Of a stretch of 64,000 bases of DNA, positions 39,553 through 52,789 are shown piece after piece. Both the position numbers and the translations under genes were made by a program. How positions within the stretch are numbered: the first letter of the stretch is position 1; each line of letters begins with the position of its first letter. Below the pieces are notes generated by a model. That model did no database searches. It saw only the letters and a list, made by a program, of their open reading frames with translations, and was not told the DNA's origin. The DNA is from Luzula sylvatica (lineage: Eukaryota; Streptophyta; Magnoliopsida; Poales; Juncaceae), in NCBI GenBank assembly GCA_946800325.1, contig CAMPEJ010000005.1, positions 806,001 through 870,000 of the forward strand, in the 5' to 3' direction.

Positions 39553-41164
39553 GAAAGTTTGATTTTCGATTCAAAACAATATGTTTATGCTTTGGGGAGT
39601 TCAAATAACATATTTTTAGATCATTCGAATCGTATCTTTTACCACATAACATTTCACCAAAATTTACACACACTAAGAAAGTTTGTTTTTCGATTCAAAA
39701 CAATCTGTTTATGCTTTGGGGAGTTCAAATAACTTATTTTGAGATCATTCGAATCGTATCTTTTACCACATAACATTTCACAAAAATTTAGAAACACTAA
39801 GAAAGTTTGTTTTTCGATTCAAAACAATCTGTTTATGCTTTGGGGAGTTCAAATAACGTATTTTGAGATCATTTGAATCGTATCTTTTACCACATAACAT
39901 TTCACCAAAATTTACAAACACTGAGAAAGTTTGATTTTCGATTCAAAACAATCTGTTTATGCTTTGGGGAGTTCAAATAACGTATTTTGAGATCATTTGA
40001 ATCGTATCTTTTACTACATAACATTTCACCAAAATTTACAAACACTGAGAAAGTTTGATTTTCGATTCAAAACAATCTGTTTATGCTTTGGGGAGTTCAA
40101 ATAACATATTTTTAGATCATTCGAATCGTATCTTTTACCACATAACATTTCACCAAAATTTACACACACTAAGAAAGTTTGTTTTTCGATTCAAAACAAT
40201 CTGTTTATGCTTTGGGGAGTTCAAATAACGTATTTTGAGATCATTTGAATCGTATCTTTTACCACATAACATTTCACCAAAATTTACAAACACTGAGAAA
40301 GTTTGATTTTCGATTCAAAACAATCTGTTTATGCTTTGGGGAGTTCTAATAACGTATTTTGAGATCATTTGAATCGTATCTTTTACTACATAACATTTCA
40401 CCAAAATTTACAAACACTAAGAAAGTTTGTTTTTCGATTCAAAACAATCTGTTTATGCTTTGGGGAGTTCAAATAACTTATTTTCAGAACATTTGAATCG
40501 TATCTTTTACCACATAACATTTCACCAAAATTTACAAACACTGAGAAAGTTTGATTTTCGATTCAAAACAATCTGTTTATGCTTTGGGGAGTTCAAATAA
40601 CGTATTTTGAGATCATTTGAATCGTATCTTTTACCACATAACATTTCACCAAAATTTACAAACACTGAGAAAGTTTGATTTTCGATTCAAAACAATCTGT
40701 TTATGCTTTGGGGAGTTCAAATAACGTATTTTGAGATCATTTGAATCGTATCTTTTACTACATAACATTTCACCAAAATTTACAAACACTAAGAAAGTTT
40801 GTTTTTCGATTCAAAACAATCTGTTTATGCTTTGGGGAGTTCAAATAACTTATTTTCAGATCATTTCAATCGTATCTTTTACGACATAACATTTCACCAA
40901 ACTTTACAAACACTAAGAAAGTTTGTTTTTCGATTCAAAACAATCTGTTTATGCTTTGGGGAGTTCAAATAACGTATTTTGAGATTATTTGAATCGTATC
41001 TTTTACCACATAACATTTCACCAAAATTTACAAACACTAAGAAAGTTTGTTTTTCGATTCAAAACAATCTGTTTATGCTTTGGGGAGTTCAAATAACGTA
41101 TTTTGAGATCATTTGAATCGTATCTTTTACCACATAACATTTGACCAAAATTTACAAACACTGA
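39553..41164. repeat. 13-monomer HOR copy 2 (1612 bp)
   Basis: Same order at +1612: TTTAGAAAC at 39791, TTCTAATAAC at 40347. Private TTTTCAGAAC near 40489. It carries TTTCAATCG (40867) with TACGAC, shared with copy 4 but not with copy 1. Confidence 0.88.
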
Positions 41165-41908
41165 GAAAGTTTGATTTTCGATTCAAAACAATCTGTTTAT
41201 GCTTTGGGGAGTTCAAATAACATATTTTTAGATCATTCGAATCGTATCTTTTACCACATAACATTTCACCAAAATTTACACACACTAAGAAAGTTTGTTT
41301 TTCGATTCAAAACAATCTGTTTATGCTTTGGGGAGTTCAAATAACGTATTTTGAGATCATTTGAATCGTATCTTTTACCACATAACATTTCACCAAAATT
41401 TACAAACACTGAGAAAGTTTGATTTTCGATTCAAAACAATCTGTTTATGCTTTGGGGAGTTCTAATAACGTATTTTGAGATCATTTGAATCGTATCTTTT
41501 ACTACATAACATTTCACCAAAATTTACAAACACTAAGAAAGTTTGTTTTTCGATTCAAAACAATCTGTTTATGCTTTGGGGAGTTCAAATAACTTATTTT
41601 CAGATCATTTGAATCGTATCTTTTACCACATAACATTTCACCAAACTTTACAAACACTAAGAAAGTTTGTTTTTCGATTCAAAACAATCTGTTTATGCTT
41701 TGGGGAGTTCAAATAACGTATTTTGAGATTATTTGAATCGTATCTTTTACCACATAACATTTCACCAAAATTTACAAACACTAAGAAAGTTTGTTTTTCG
41801 ATTCAAAACAATCTGTTTATGCTTTGGGGAGTTCAAATAACGTATTTTGAGATCATTTGAATCGTATCTTTTACCACATAACATTTCACCAAAATTTACA
41901 AACACTGA
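41165..41908. repeat. Six-monomer deletion derivative of the 13-monomer HOR
   Basis: CATATTTTTAG/CACACAC; near-consensus; A10 with TTCTAATAAC (41463); TTTTCAG with C110; T70; near-consensus with TGAG. Seven internal monomers of the 13 are missing. With copy 2 it makes a 19-monomer (2356 bp) period. Confidence 0.86.
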
Positions 41909-43520
41909 GAAAGTTTGATTTTCGATTCAAAACAATCTGTTTATGCTTTGGGGAGTTCAAATAACATATTTTTAGATCATTCGAATCGTATCTTTTACCA
42001 CATAACATTTCACCAAAATTTACACACACTAAGAAAGTTTGTTTTTCGATTCAAAACAATCTGTTTATGCTTTGGGGAGTTCAAATAACTTATTTTGAGA
42101 TCATTCGAATCGTATCTTTTACCACATAACATTTCACAAAAATTTAGAAACACTAAGAAAGTTTGTTTTTCGATTCAAAACAATCTGTTTATGCTTTGGG
42201 GAGTTCAAATAACGTATTTTGAGATCATTTGAATCGTATCTTTTGCCACATAACATTTCACCAAAATTTACAAACACTGAGAAAGTTTGATTTTCGATTC
42301 AAAACAATCTGTTTATGCTTTGGGGAGTTCAAATAACGTATTTTGAGATCATTTGAATCGTATCTTTTACTACATAACATTTCACCAAAATTTACAAACA
42401 CTGAGAAAGTTTGATTTTCGATTCAAAACAATCTGTTTATGCTTTGGGGAGTTCAAATAACATATTTTTAGATCATTCGAATCGTATCTTTTACCACATA
42501 ACATTTCACCAAAATTTACACACACTAAGAAAGTTTGTTTTTCGATTCAAAACAATCTGTTTATGCTTTGGGGAGTTCAAATAACGTATTTTGAGATCAT
42601 TTGAATCGTATCTTTTACCACATAACATTTCACCAAAATTTACAAACACTGAGAAAGTTTGATTTTCGATTCAAAACAATCTGTTTATGCTTTGGGGAGT
42701 TCTAATAACGTATTTTGAGATCATTTGAATCGTATCTTTTACTACATAACATTTCACCAAAATTTACAAACACTAAGAAAGTTTGTTTTTCGATTCAAAA
42801 CAATCTGTTTATGCTTTGGGGAGTTCAAATAACTTATTTTCAGATCATTTGAATCGTATCTTTTAACACATAACATTTCACCAAAATTTACAAACACTGA
42901 GAAAGTTTGATTTTCGATTCAAAACAATCTGTTTATGCTTTGGGGAGTTCAAATAACGTATTTTGAGATCATTTGAATCGTATCTTTTACCACATAACAT
43001 TTCACCAAAATTTACAAACACTGAGAAAGTTTGATTTTCGATTCAAAACAATCTGTTTATGCTTTGGGGAGTTCAAATAACGTATTTTGAGATCATTTGA
43101 ATCGTATCTTTTACTACATAACATTTCACCAAAATTTACAAACACTAAGAAAGTTTGTTTTTCGATTCAAAACAATCTGTTTATGCTTTGGGGAGTTCAA
43201 ATAACTTATTTTCAGATCATTTCAATCGTATCTTTTACGACATAACATTTCACCAAACTTTACAAACACTAAGAAAGTTTGTTTTTCGATTCAAAACAAT
43301 CTGTTTATGCTTTGGGGAGTTCAAATAACGTATTTTGAGATTATTTGAATCGTATCTTTTACCACATAACATTTCACCAAAATTTACAAACACTAAGAAA
43401 GTTTGTTTTTCGATTCAAAACAATCTGTTTATGCTTTGGGGAGTTCAAATAACGTATTTTGAGATCATTTGAATCGTATCTTTTACCACATAACATTTCA
43501 CCAAAATTTACAAACACTGA
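41909..43520. repeat. 13-monomer HOR copy 4 (1612 bp)
   Basis: Full order restored: TTTAGAAAC at 42147, TTCTAATAAC at 42703, TTTCAATCG at 43223. It matches copy 2 at exactly +2356 including the TTTCAATCG/TACGAC monomer, so the two are sister copies. Private change TTTTGCCAC near 42245. Confidence 0.88.
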
Positions 43521-44140
43521 GAAAGTTTGATTTTCGATTCAAAACAATCTGTTTATGCTTTGGGGAGTTCAAATAACATATTTTTAGATCATTCGAATCG
43601 TATCTTTTACCACATAACATTTCACCAAAATTTACACACACTAAGAAAGTTTGTTTTTCGATTCAAAACAATATGTTTATGCTTTGGGGAGTTCAAATAA
43701 CTTATTTTGAGATCATTCGAATCGTATCTTTTACCACATAACATTTCACCAAACTTTACAAACACTAAGAAAGTTTGTTTTTCGATTCAAAACAATCTGT
43801 TTATGCTTTGGGGAGTTCAAATAACGTATTTTGAGATCATTTGAATCGTATCTTTTACCACATAACATTTTACCAAAATTTACAAACACTAAGAAAGTTT
43901 GTTTTTCGATTCAAAACAATTTGTTTATGCTTTGGGGAGTTCAAATAACGTATTTTGAGATCATTTGAATCGTATCTTTTACCACATAACATTTCACCAA
44001 AATTTACAAACACTAAGAAAGTTTGTTTTTCGATTCAAAACAATTTGTTTATGCTTTGGGGAGTTCAAATAACGTATTTTGAGATCATTCGAATCGTATC
44101 TTTTACCACATAACATTTCACCAAAATTTACAAACGCTAA
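43521..44140. repeat. Boundary monomers after the 13-monomer HOR
   Basis: Starts as a 13-monomer HOR (CATATTTTTAG/CACACAC) but leaves the pattern at the second monomer, which has CCAAACTTT where TTTAGAAAC is expected. CATTTTACC near 43870 and T29 monomers lead into the 9-monomer-like module. Confidence 0.75.
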
Positions 44141-45380
44141 GAAAGTTTGTTTTTCGATTCAAAACAATCTGTTTATGCTTTGGGGAGTTCAAATAACGTA
44201 TTTTGAGATCATTTGAATCGTATCTTTTACTACATAACATTTCACCAAAATTTACAAACGCTGAGAAAGTTTGTTTTTCGATTCAAAACAATCTGTTTAT
44301 GCTTTGGGGAGTTCAAATAACGTATTTTGAGATCATTTGAATCGTATCTTTTACCACATAACATTTCACCAAAATTTACAAACACTGAGAAAGTTTGATT
44401 TTCGATTCAAAACAATCTGTTTATGCTTTGGGGAGTTCAAATAACGTATTTTGAGATCATTCGAATCGTATCTTTTACCACATAACATTTCACCAAAATT
44501 TACAAACACTGAGAAAGTTTGTTTTTCGATTCAAAACAATTTGTTTATGCTTTGGGGAGTTCAAATAACGTATTTTGAGATCATTCGAATCGTATCTTTT
44601 ACCACATAACATTTCACCAAAATTTACAAACACTAAGAAAGTTTGTTTTTCGATTCAAAACAATCTGTTTATGCTTTGGGGAGTTCAAATAACGTATTTT
44701 GAGATCATTTGAATCGTATCTTTTACCACATAACATTTCACAAAAATTTACAAACACTAAGAAAGTTTGTTTTTCGATTCAAAACAATCTGTTTATGCTT
44801 TGGGGAGTTCAAATAATGTATTTTGAGATCATTCGAATCGTATCTTTTACCACATAACATTTCACCAAAATTTACAAACACTAAGAAAGTTTGTTTTTCG
44901 ATTCAAAACAATTTGTTTATGCTTTGGGGAGTTCAAATAACGTATTTTTAGATCATTCGAATCGTATCTTTTACCACATAACATTTCACCAAAATTTACA
45001 AACACTAAGAAAGTTTGTTTTTCGATTCAAAACAATCTGTTTATGCTTTGGGGAGTTCAAATAACATATTTGTAGATCATTCGAATCGTATCTTTTACCA
45101 CATAACATTTGACCAAAATTTACAAACACTAAGAAAGTTTGTTTTTCGAATCAAAACAATCTGTTTATGCTTTGGGGAGTTCAAATAACGTATTTTGAGA
45201 TCATTTGAATCGTATCTTTTACCACATAACATTTCACCAAAATTTACAAAAACTAAGAAAGTTTGTTTTTCGATTCAAAACAATTTGTTTATGCTTTGGG
45301 GAGTTCAAATAACGTATTTTTAGATCATTCGAATCGTATCTTTTACCACATAACATTTCACCAAAATTTACAAACACTAA
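44141..45380. repeat. Diverged 9-monomer-like module
   Basis: AAACGCT-bounded TACTAC monomer (44141), then A10/CATTCG, T29/CATTCG, CACAAAA (44637), T29 with TTTTTAG, and CATATTTGTAG with CATTTGACC (45009). Ten monomers that correspond partly to 31.6-33.1 kb (offset 12,276 bp in the right part, 12,520 bp in the left part), so two monomers were gained or lost between the copies. Confidence 0.75.
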
Positions 45381-46372
45381 GAAAGTTTGTTTTTCGATTC
45401 AAAACAATCTGTTTATGCTTTGGGGAGTTCAAATAACGTATTTTGAGATCATTTTAATCGTATCTTTTACTACATAACATTTCACCAAAATTTACAAACA
45501 CTAAGAAAGTTTGTTTTTCGATTCAAAACAATCTTTTTATGCTTTGGGGAGTTCAAATAACGTATTTTGAGATTATTTGAATCGTATCTTTTACCACATA
45601 ACATTTCACAAAAATTTACAAACACTAAGAAAGTTTGTTTTTCGATTCAAAACAATCTGTTTATGCTTTGGGGAGTTCAAATAACTTATTTTGAGATCAT
45701 TTGAATCGTATCTTTTACCACATAACATTTCACCAAACTTTACAAACACTAAGAAAGTTTGTTTTTCGATTCAAAACAATCTGTTAATGCTTTGGGGAGT
45801 TCAAATAACTTATTTTGAGATTATTTGAATCATATCTTTTACCACATAACATTTCACCAAAATTTACAAACACTAAGAAAGTTTGTTTTTCTATTCAAAA
45901 CAATCTGTTTATGCTTTGGGGAGTTCAAATAACGTATTTTGAGATCATTTGAATCGTATCTTTTACCACGTAACATTTCACCAAAATTTACAAACACAGA
46001 GAAAGTTTGATTTTCGATTCAAAACAATTTGTTTATGCTTTGGGGAGTTCAAATAACGTATTTTGAGATCATTTGAATCGTATCTTTTTCCAGATAATTT
46101 TTCACCAAAATTTACAAAGACTAAGAAAGTTTGTTTTTCGATTCAAAACAATCTGTTTATGCTTTGGGGAGTTCAAATAACGTATTTTGAGATCATTTGA
46201 ATCGTATCTTTTTCCAGATAATTTTTCACCAAAATTTACAAACACTAAGAAAGTTTGTTTTTCGATTCAAAACAATCTGTTTATGCTTTGGGGAGTTCAA
46301 ATAACGTATTTTGAGATTATTTGAATCGTATCTTTTACCACATAACATTTCACCAAAATTTACACACACTAA
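45381..46372. repeat. Second copy of the eight-monomer 16-mer fragment
   Basis: Counterpart of 34221-35212 at +11,160 bp. More private changes than in region A: CATTTTAATCG near 45455, AATCTTTTTATG near 45534, CTGTTAATG near 45786, TTCTATTC near 45892, CACAGAG near 45998, TACAAAGAC near 46119. It ends with the same T70/CACACAC hybrid monomer. It holds the last TTTTTCCAGATAATTTTT haplotypes I see before the window end. Confidence 0.83.
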
Positions 46373-47240
46373 GAAAGTTTGTTTTTCGATTCAAAACAAT
46401 CTGTTTATGCTTTGGGGAGTTCAAATAACTTATTTTGAGATCATTCGAATCGTATCTTTTACCACATAACATTTCACCAAAATTTACAAACACTAAGAAA
46501 GTTTGTTTTTCGATTCAAAACAATCTGTTTATGCTTTGGGGAGGTCAAATAACGTATTTTGAGATCATTTGAATCGTATCTTTTACCACATAACATTTCA
46601 CCAAAATTTACAAACACTGAGAAAGTTTGATTTTCGATTCAAAACAATCTGTTTATGCTTTGGGGAGTTCAAATAACATATTTTTAGATCATTCGAATCG
46701 TATCTTTTACCACATAACATTTCACCAAAATTTACACACACTAAGAAAGTTTGTTTTTCGATTCAAAACAATCTGTTTATGCTTTGGGGAGTTCAAATAA
46801 CGTATTTTGAGATCATTTGAATCGTATCTTTTACCACATAACATTTCACCAAAATTTACAAACACTGAGAAAGTTTGATTTTCGATTCAAAACAATCTGT
46901 TTATGCTTTGGGGAGTTCAAATAACGTATTTTGAGATCATTTGAATCGTATCTTTTACTACATAACATTTCACCAAAATTTACAAACACTAAGAAAGTTT
47001 GTTTTTCGATTCAAAACAATCTGTTTATGCTTTGGGGAGTTCAAATAACGTATTTTGAGATCATTTGAATCGTATCTTTTACCACATAACATTTCACCAA
47101 AATTTACAAACACTAAGAAAGTTTGTTTTTCGATTCAAAACAATCTGTTTATGCTTTGGGGAGTTCAAATAACGTATTTTGAGATCATTTGAATCGTATC
47201 TTTTACTACATAACATTTCACCAAAATTTACAAACACTAA

Positions 47241-47365
47241 GAAAGTTTGTTTTTCGATTCAAAACAATTTGTTTATGCTTTGGGGAGTTCAAATAACGTA
47301 TTTTGAGATCATTCGAATCGTATCTTTTTACCACATAACATTTCACCAAAATTTACAAACACTAA
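47241..47365. repeat. 125-bp monomer with an extra T
   Basis: The T4 run after TATC is T5 at 47325-47329. The surrounding monomers (47117-47613) match 56262-56758, which has the same extra T, at +9145 bp. That offset is 74 monomers corrected for the intervening indels. Confidence 0.92.
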
Positions 47366-48636
47366 GAAAGTTTGTTTTTCGATTCAAAACAATCTGTTTA
47401 TGCTTTGGGGAGTTCAAATAACATATTTGTAGATCATTCGAATCGTATCTTTTACCACATAACATTTCACCAAAATTTATAAACACTAAGAAAGTTTGTT
47501 TTTCGATTCAAAACAATCTGTTTATGCTTTGGGGAGTTCAAATAACGTATTTTGAGATCATTTGAATCGTATCTTTTACCACATAACATTTCACCAAAAT
47601 TTACAAACACTGAGAAAGTTTGATTTTCGATTCAAAACAATCTGTTTATGCTTTGGGGAGTTCAAATAACGTATTTTGAGATCATTTGAATCGTATCTTT
47701 TACTACATAACATTTCACCAAAATTTACAAACACTAAGAAAGTTTGTTTTTCGATTCAAAACAATCTGTTTATGCTTTGGGGAGTTCAAATAACGTATTT
47801 TGAGATCATTTGAATCGTATCTTTTACCACATAACATTTCACCAAAATTTACAAACACTGAGAAAGTTTGATTTTCGATTCAAAACAATCTGTTTATGCT
47901 TTGGGGAGTTCAAATAACATATTTTTAGATCATTCGAATCGTATCTTTTACCACATAACATTTCACCAAAATTTACACACACTAAGAAAGTTTGTTTTTC
48001 GATTCAAAACAATCTGTTTATGCTTTGGGGAGTTCAAATAACGTATTTTGAGATCATTTGAATCGTATCTTTTACCACATAACATTTCACCAAAATTTAC
48101 AAACACTGAGAAAGTTTGATTTTCGATTCAAAACAATCTGTTTATGCTTTGGGGAGTTCAAATAACGTATTTTGAGATCATTTGAATCGTATCTTTTACT
48201 ACATAACATTTCACCAAAATTTACAAACACTAAGAAAGTTTGTTTTTCGATTCAAAACAATCTGTATATGCTTTGGGGAGTTCAAATAACTTATTTTCAG
48301 ATCATTTGAATCGTATCTTTTACCACATAACATTTCACCAAACTTTACAAACACTAAGAAAGTTTGTTTTTCGATTCAAAACAATCTGTTTATGCTTTGG
48401 GGAGTTCAAATAACGTATTTTGAGATTATTTGAATCGTATCTTTTACCACATAACATTTCACCAAAATTTACAAACACTAAGAAAGTTTGTTTTTCGATT
48501 CAAAACAATCTGTTTATGCTTTGGGGAGTTCAAATAACGTATTTTGAGATCATTTGAATCGTATCTTTTACCACATAACATTTCACCAAAATTTACAAAC
48601 ACTGAGAAAGTTTGATTTTCGATTCAAAACAATCTG

Positions 48637-48818
48637 TTTATGCTTTGGGGTGTTCAAATAACATATTTTTAGATCATTCGAATCGTATCTTTTACCACAT
48701 AACATTTCACCAAAATTTACACACACTTTTATGCTTTGGGGAGTTCAAATAACATATTTTTAGATCATTCGAATCGTATCTTTTACCACATAACATTTCA
48801 CCAAAATTTACACACACT
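48637..48818. repeat. 91-bp partial-monomer tandem duplication
   Basis: A 91-bp segment from TTTATGC to CACACACT occurs at 48637-48727 and again at 48728-48818. Between them the first 33 bp of a monomer (AAGAAAG to AATCTG) are absent. The two copies differ at least at GGGGTG versus GGGGAG. I see no microhomology at the joint. It is the largest phase break in the window. Confidence 0.93.
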
Positions 48819-49688
48819 AAGAAAGTTTGTTTTTTGATTCAAAACAATCTGTTTATGCTTTGGGGAGTTCAAATAACTTATTTTGAGATCATTCGAATCG
48901 TATCTTTTACCACATAACATTTCACAAAAATTTAGAAACACTAAGAAAGTTTGTTTTTCGATTCAAAACAATCTGTTCATGCTTTGGGGAGTTCAAATAA
49001 CGTATTTTGAGATCATTCGAATCGTATCTTTTACCACATAACATTTCACCAAAATTTACAAACACTAAGAAAGTTTGTTTTTCGATTCAAAACAATATGT
49101 TTATGCTTTGGGGAGTTCAAATAACGTATTTTGAGATCATTTGAATCGTATCTTTTACCACATAACATTTCACAAAAATTTACAAACACTAAGAAAGTTT
49201 GTTTTTCGATTCAAAACAATCTGTTTATGCTTTGGGGAGTTCAAATAACTTATTTTGAGATCATTTGAATCGTATCTTTTACCACATAACATTTCACCAA
49301 ACTTTACAAACACTAAGAAAGTTTGTTTTTCGATTCAAAACAATCTGTTTATGCTTTGGGGAGTTCAAATAACGTATTTTGAGATCATTCGAATCGTATC
49401 TTTTACCACATAACATTTCACCAAAATTTACAAACACTAAGAAAGTTTGTTTTTCGATTCAAAACAATTTGTTTATGCTTTGGGGAGTTCAAATAACGTA
49501 TTTTTAGATCATTCGAATCGTATCTTTTACCACATAACATTTCACCAAAATTTACAAACACTAAGAAAGTTTGTTTTTCGATTCAAAACAATCTGTTTAT
49601 GCTTTGGGGAGTTCAAATAACATATTTGTAGATCATTCGAATCGTATCTTTTACCACATAACATTTGACCAAAATGTACAAACACTGA

Positions 49689-49813
49689 GAAAGTTTGTTT
49701 TTCGATTCAAAACAATCTGTTTATGCTTTGGGGAGTTCAAATAACGTATTTTGAGATCATTTGAATCGTATCTTTTTACCACATAACATTTCACCAAAAT
49801 TTACAAACACCGA
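49689..49813. repeat. 125-bp monomer with an extra T
   Basis: T5 at 49773-49777 as in the monomer at 47241, but on a different background (CATTTG at 74 and followed by ACACCGAG), so probably an independent slippage event. Confidence 0.9.
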
Positions 49814-51673
49814 GAAAGTTTGATTTTCGATTCAAAACAATCTGTTTATGCTTTGGGGAGTTCAAATAACGTATTTTGAGATCATTTGAATCGTATCTTT
49901 TACCACATAACATTTCACCAAAATTTACACACACTAAGAAAGTTTGTTTTTCGATTCAAAACAATCTGTTTATGCTTTGGGGAGTTCAAATAACGTATTT
50001 TGAGATCATTTGAATCGTATCTTTTACCACATAACATTTCACCAAAATTTACAAACACTGAGAAAGTTTGTTTTTCGATTCAAAACAATCTGTTTATGCT
50101 TTGGGGAGTTCAAATAACGTATTTTGAGATCATTTGAATCGTATCTTTTACCACATAACATTTCACCAAAATTTACAAAAACTAAGAAAGTTTGTTTTTC
50201 GATTCAAAACAATCTGTTTATGCTTTGGGGAGTTCAAATAACATATTTGTAGATCATTCGAATCGTATCTTTTACCACATAACATTTGACCAAAATTTAC
50301 AAACACTAAGAAACTTTGTTTTTCGATTCAAAACAATCTGTTTATGCTTTGGGGAGTTCAAATAACGTATTTTGAGATCATTCGAATCGTATCTTTTACC
50401 ACATAACATTTCACCAAAATGTACAAACACTGAGAAAGTTTGTTTTTCGATTCAAAACAATCTGTTTATGCTTTGGGGAGTTCAAATAACGTATTTTGAG
50501 ATCATTCGAATCGTATCTTTTACCACATAACATTTCACCAAAATTTACACACACTAAGAAAGTTTGTTTTTCGATTCAAAACAATCTGTTTATGCTTTGG
50601 GGAGTTCAAATAACGTATTTTGAGATCATTTGAATCGTATCTTTTACCACATAACATTTCACCAAAATTTACAAACACTGAGAAAGTTTGATTTTCGATT
50701 CAAAACAATCTGTTTATGCTTTGGGGAGTTCAAATAACGTATTTTGAGATCATTTGAATCGTATCTTTTACTACATAACATTTCACCAAAATTTACAAAC
50801 ACTAAGAAAGTTTGTTTTTCGATTCAAAACAATTTGTTTATGCTTTGGGGAGTTCAAATAACTTATTTTCAGATCATTTGAATCGTATCTTTTACCACAT
50901 AACATTTCACCAAACTTTACAAACACTAAGAAAGTTTGTTTTTCGATTCAAAACAATCTGTTTATGCTTTGGGGAGTTCAAATAACGTATTTTGAGATTA
51001 TTTGAATGGTATCTTTTACCACATAACATTTCATCAAAATTTACAAACACTAAGAAAGTTTGTTTTTCGATTCAAAACAATCTGTTTATGCTTTGGGGAG
51101 TTCAAATAACGTATTTTGAGATTATTTGAATCGTATCTTTTACCACATAACATTTCACCAAAATGTACAAACACTGTGAAAGTTTGTTTTTCGATTCAAA
51201 ACAATCTGTTTATGCTTTGGGGAGTTCAAATAACGTATTTTGAGATCATTCGAATCGTATCTTTTACCACATAACATTTCACCAAAATTTACACACACTA
51301 AGAAAGTTTGTTTCTCGATTCAAAACAATCTGTTTATGCTTTGGGGAGTTCAAATAACGTATTTTGAGATCATTTGAATCGTATCTTTTACCACATAACA
51401 TTTTACCAAAATTTACAAACACTAAGAAAGTTTGTTTTTCGATTCAAAACAATCTGTTTATGCTTTGGGGAGTTCAAATAACGTATTTTGAGATCATTTG
51501 AATCGTATCTTTTACCACATAACATTTCACCAAAATTTACAAACACTAAGAAAGTTTGTTTTTCGATTCAAAACAATCTGTTTATGCTTTGGGGAGTTCA
51601 AATAACGTATTTTGAGATCATTCGAATCGTATCTTTTACCACATAACATTTGACCAAAATTTACAAACGCTCA

Positions 51674-52789
51674 GAAAGTTTGTTTTTCGATTCAAAACAA
51701 TCTGTTTATGCTTTGGGGAGTTCAAATAACGTATTTTGAGATCATTTGAATCGTATCTTTTACTACATAACATTTTACCAAAATTTACAAACGCTGAGAA
51801 AGTTTATTTTTCGATTCAAAACAATCTGTTTATGCTTTGGGGAGTTCAAATAACGTATTTTGAGATCATTGGAATCGTATCTTTTACCACATAACATTTC
51901 ACCAAAATTTACAAACACTGAGAAAGTTTGATTTTCGATTCAAAACAATCTGTTTATGCTTTGGGGAGTTCAAATAACGTATTTTGAGATCATTCGAATC
52001 GTATCTTTTACCACATAACATTTCACCAAAATTTCCAAACACTGAGAAAGTTTGTTTTTCGATTCAAAACAATTTGTTTATGCTTTGGGGAGTTCAAATA
52101 ACGTATTTTGAGATCATTCGAATCGTATCTTTTACCACATAACATTTCACCAAAATTTACAAACACTAAGAAAGTTTGTTTTTCGATTCAAAACAATCTG
52201 TTTATGCTTTGGGGAGTTCAAATAACGTATTTTGAGATCATTCGAATCGTATCTTTTACCACATAACATTTCACCAAAATTTACAAACACTAAGAAAGTT
52301 TGTTTTTCGATTCAAAACAATCTGTTTATGCTTTGGGGAGTTCAAATAACGTATTTTGAGATCATTTGAATCGTATCTTTTACCACATAACATTTCACAA
52401 AAATTTACAAACACTAAGAAAGTTTGTTTTTCGATTCAAAACAATCTGTTTATGCTTTGGGGAGTTCAAATAACTTATTTTGAGATCATTTGAATCGTAT
52501 CTTTTACCACATAACATTTCACCAAACTTTACAAACACTAAGAAAGTTTGTTTTTCGATTCAAAACAATCTGTTTATGCTTTGGGGAGTTCAAATAACGT
52601 ATTTTGAGATCATTCGAATCGTATCTTTTACCACATAACATTTCACCAAAATTTACAAACACTAAGAAAGTTTGTTTTTCGATTCAAAACAATTTGTTTA
52701 TGCTTTGGGGAGTTCAAATAACGTATTTTTAGATCATTCGAATCGTATCTTTTACCACATAACATTTGACCAAAATTTACAAACGCTAA
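51674..52789. repeat. 9-monomer HOR copy 1 (1116 bp)
   Basis: Order: TACTAC with CATTTTACC and AAACGCTGAG; CATTGG; A10/CATTCG/TGAG; T29/CATTCG; CATTCG; CATTTG with CACAAAA; T58 with C110; CATTCG; T29 with TTTTTAG, CATTTGACC and AAACGCT. Private changes: preceding CGCTCAG (51672), TTTATTTTTCG near 51805, TTTCCAAAC near 52034. Confidence 0.9.

Larger units (their letters stand above)
46373..51673. repeat. Irregular block with most length variants
   Basis: About 43 monomers without one clean period, though short runs recall the 13-monomer HOR (46621-46992, 47862-48727) and the CATATTTGTAG/CATTTGACC type (49565, 50186). Two 125-bp monomers (47241, 49689) and the 91-bp duplication (48637-48818) lie here. 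AATGTAC variants appear near 49675, 50419 and 51165. Nothing other than satellite is seen. Confidence 0.78.

Noticed and set aside
47179..47421. An 80-codon open frame on the + strand
   Set aside because: It exists only because the 125-bp monomer shifts the frame past the stops. It is pure satellite with no start signals or coding bias.
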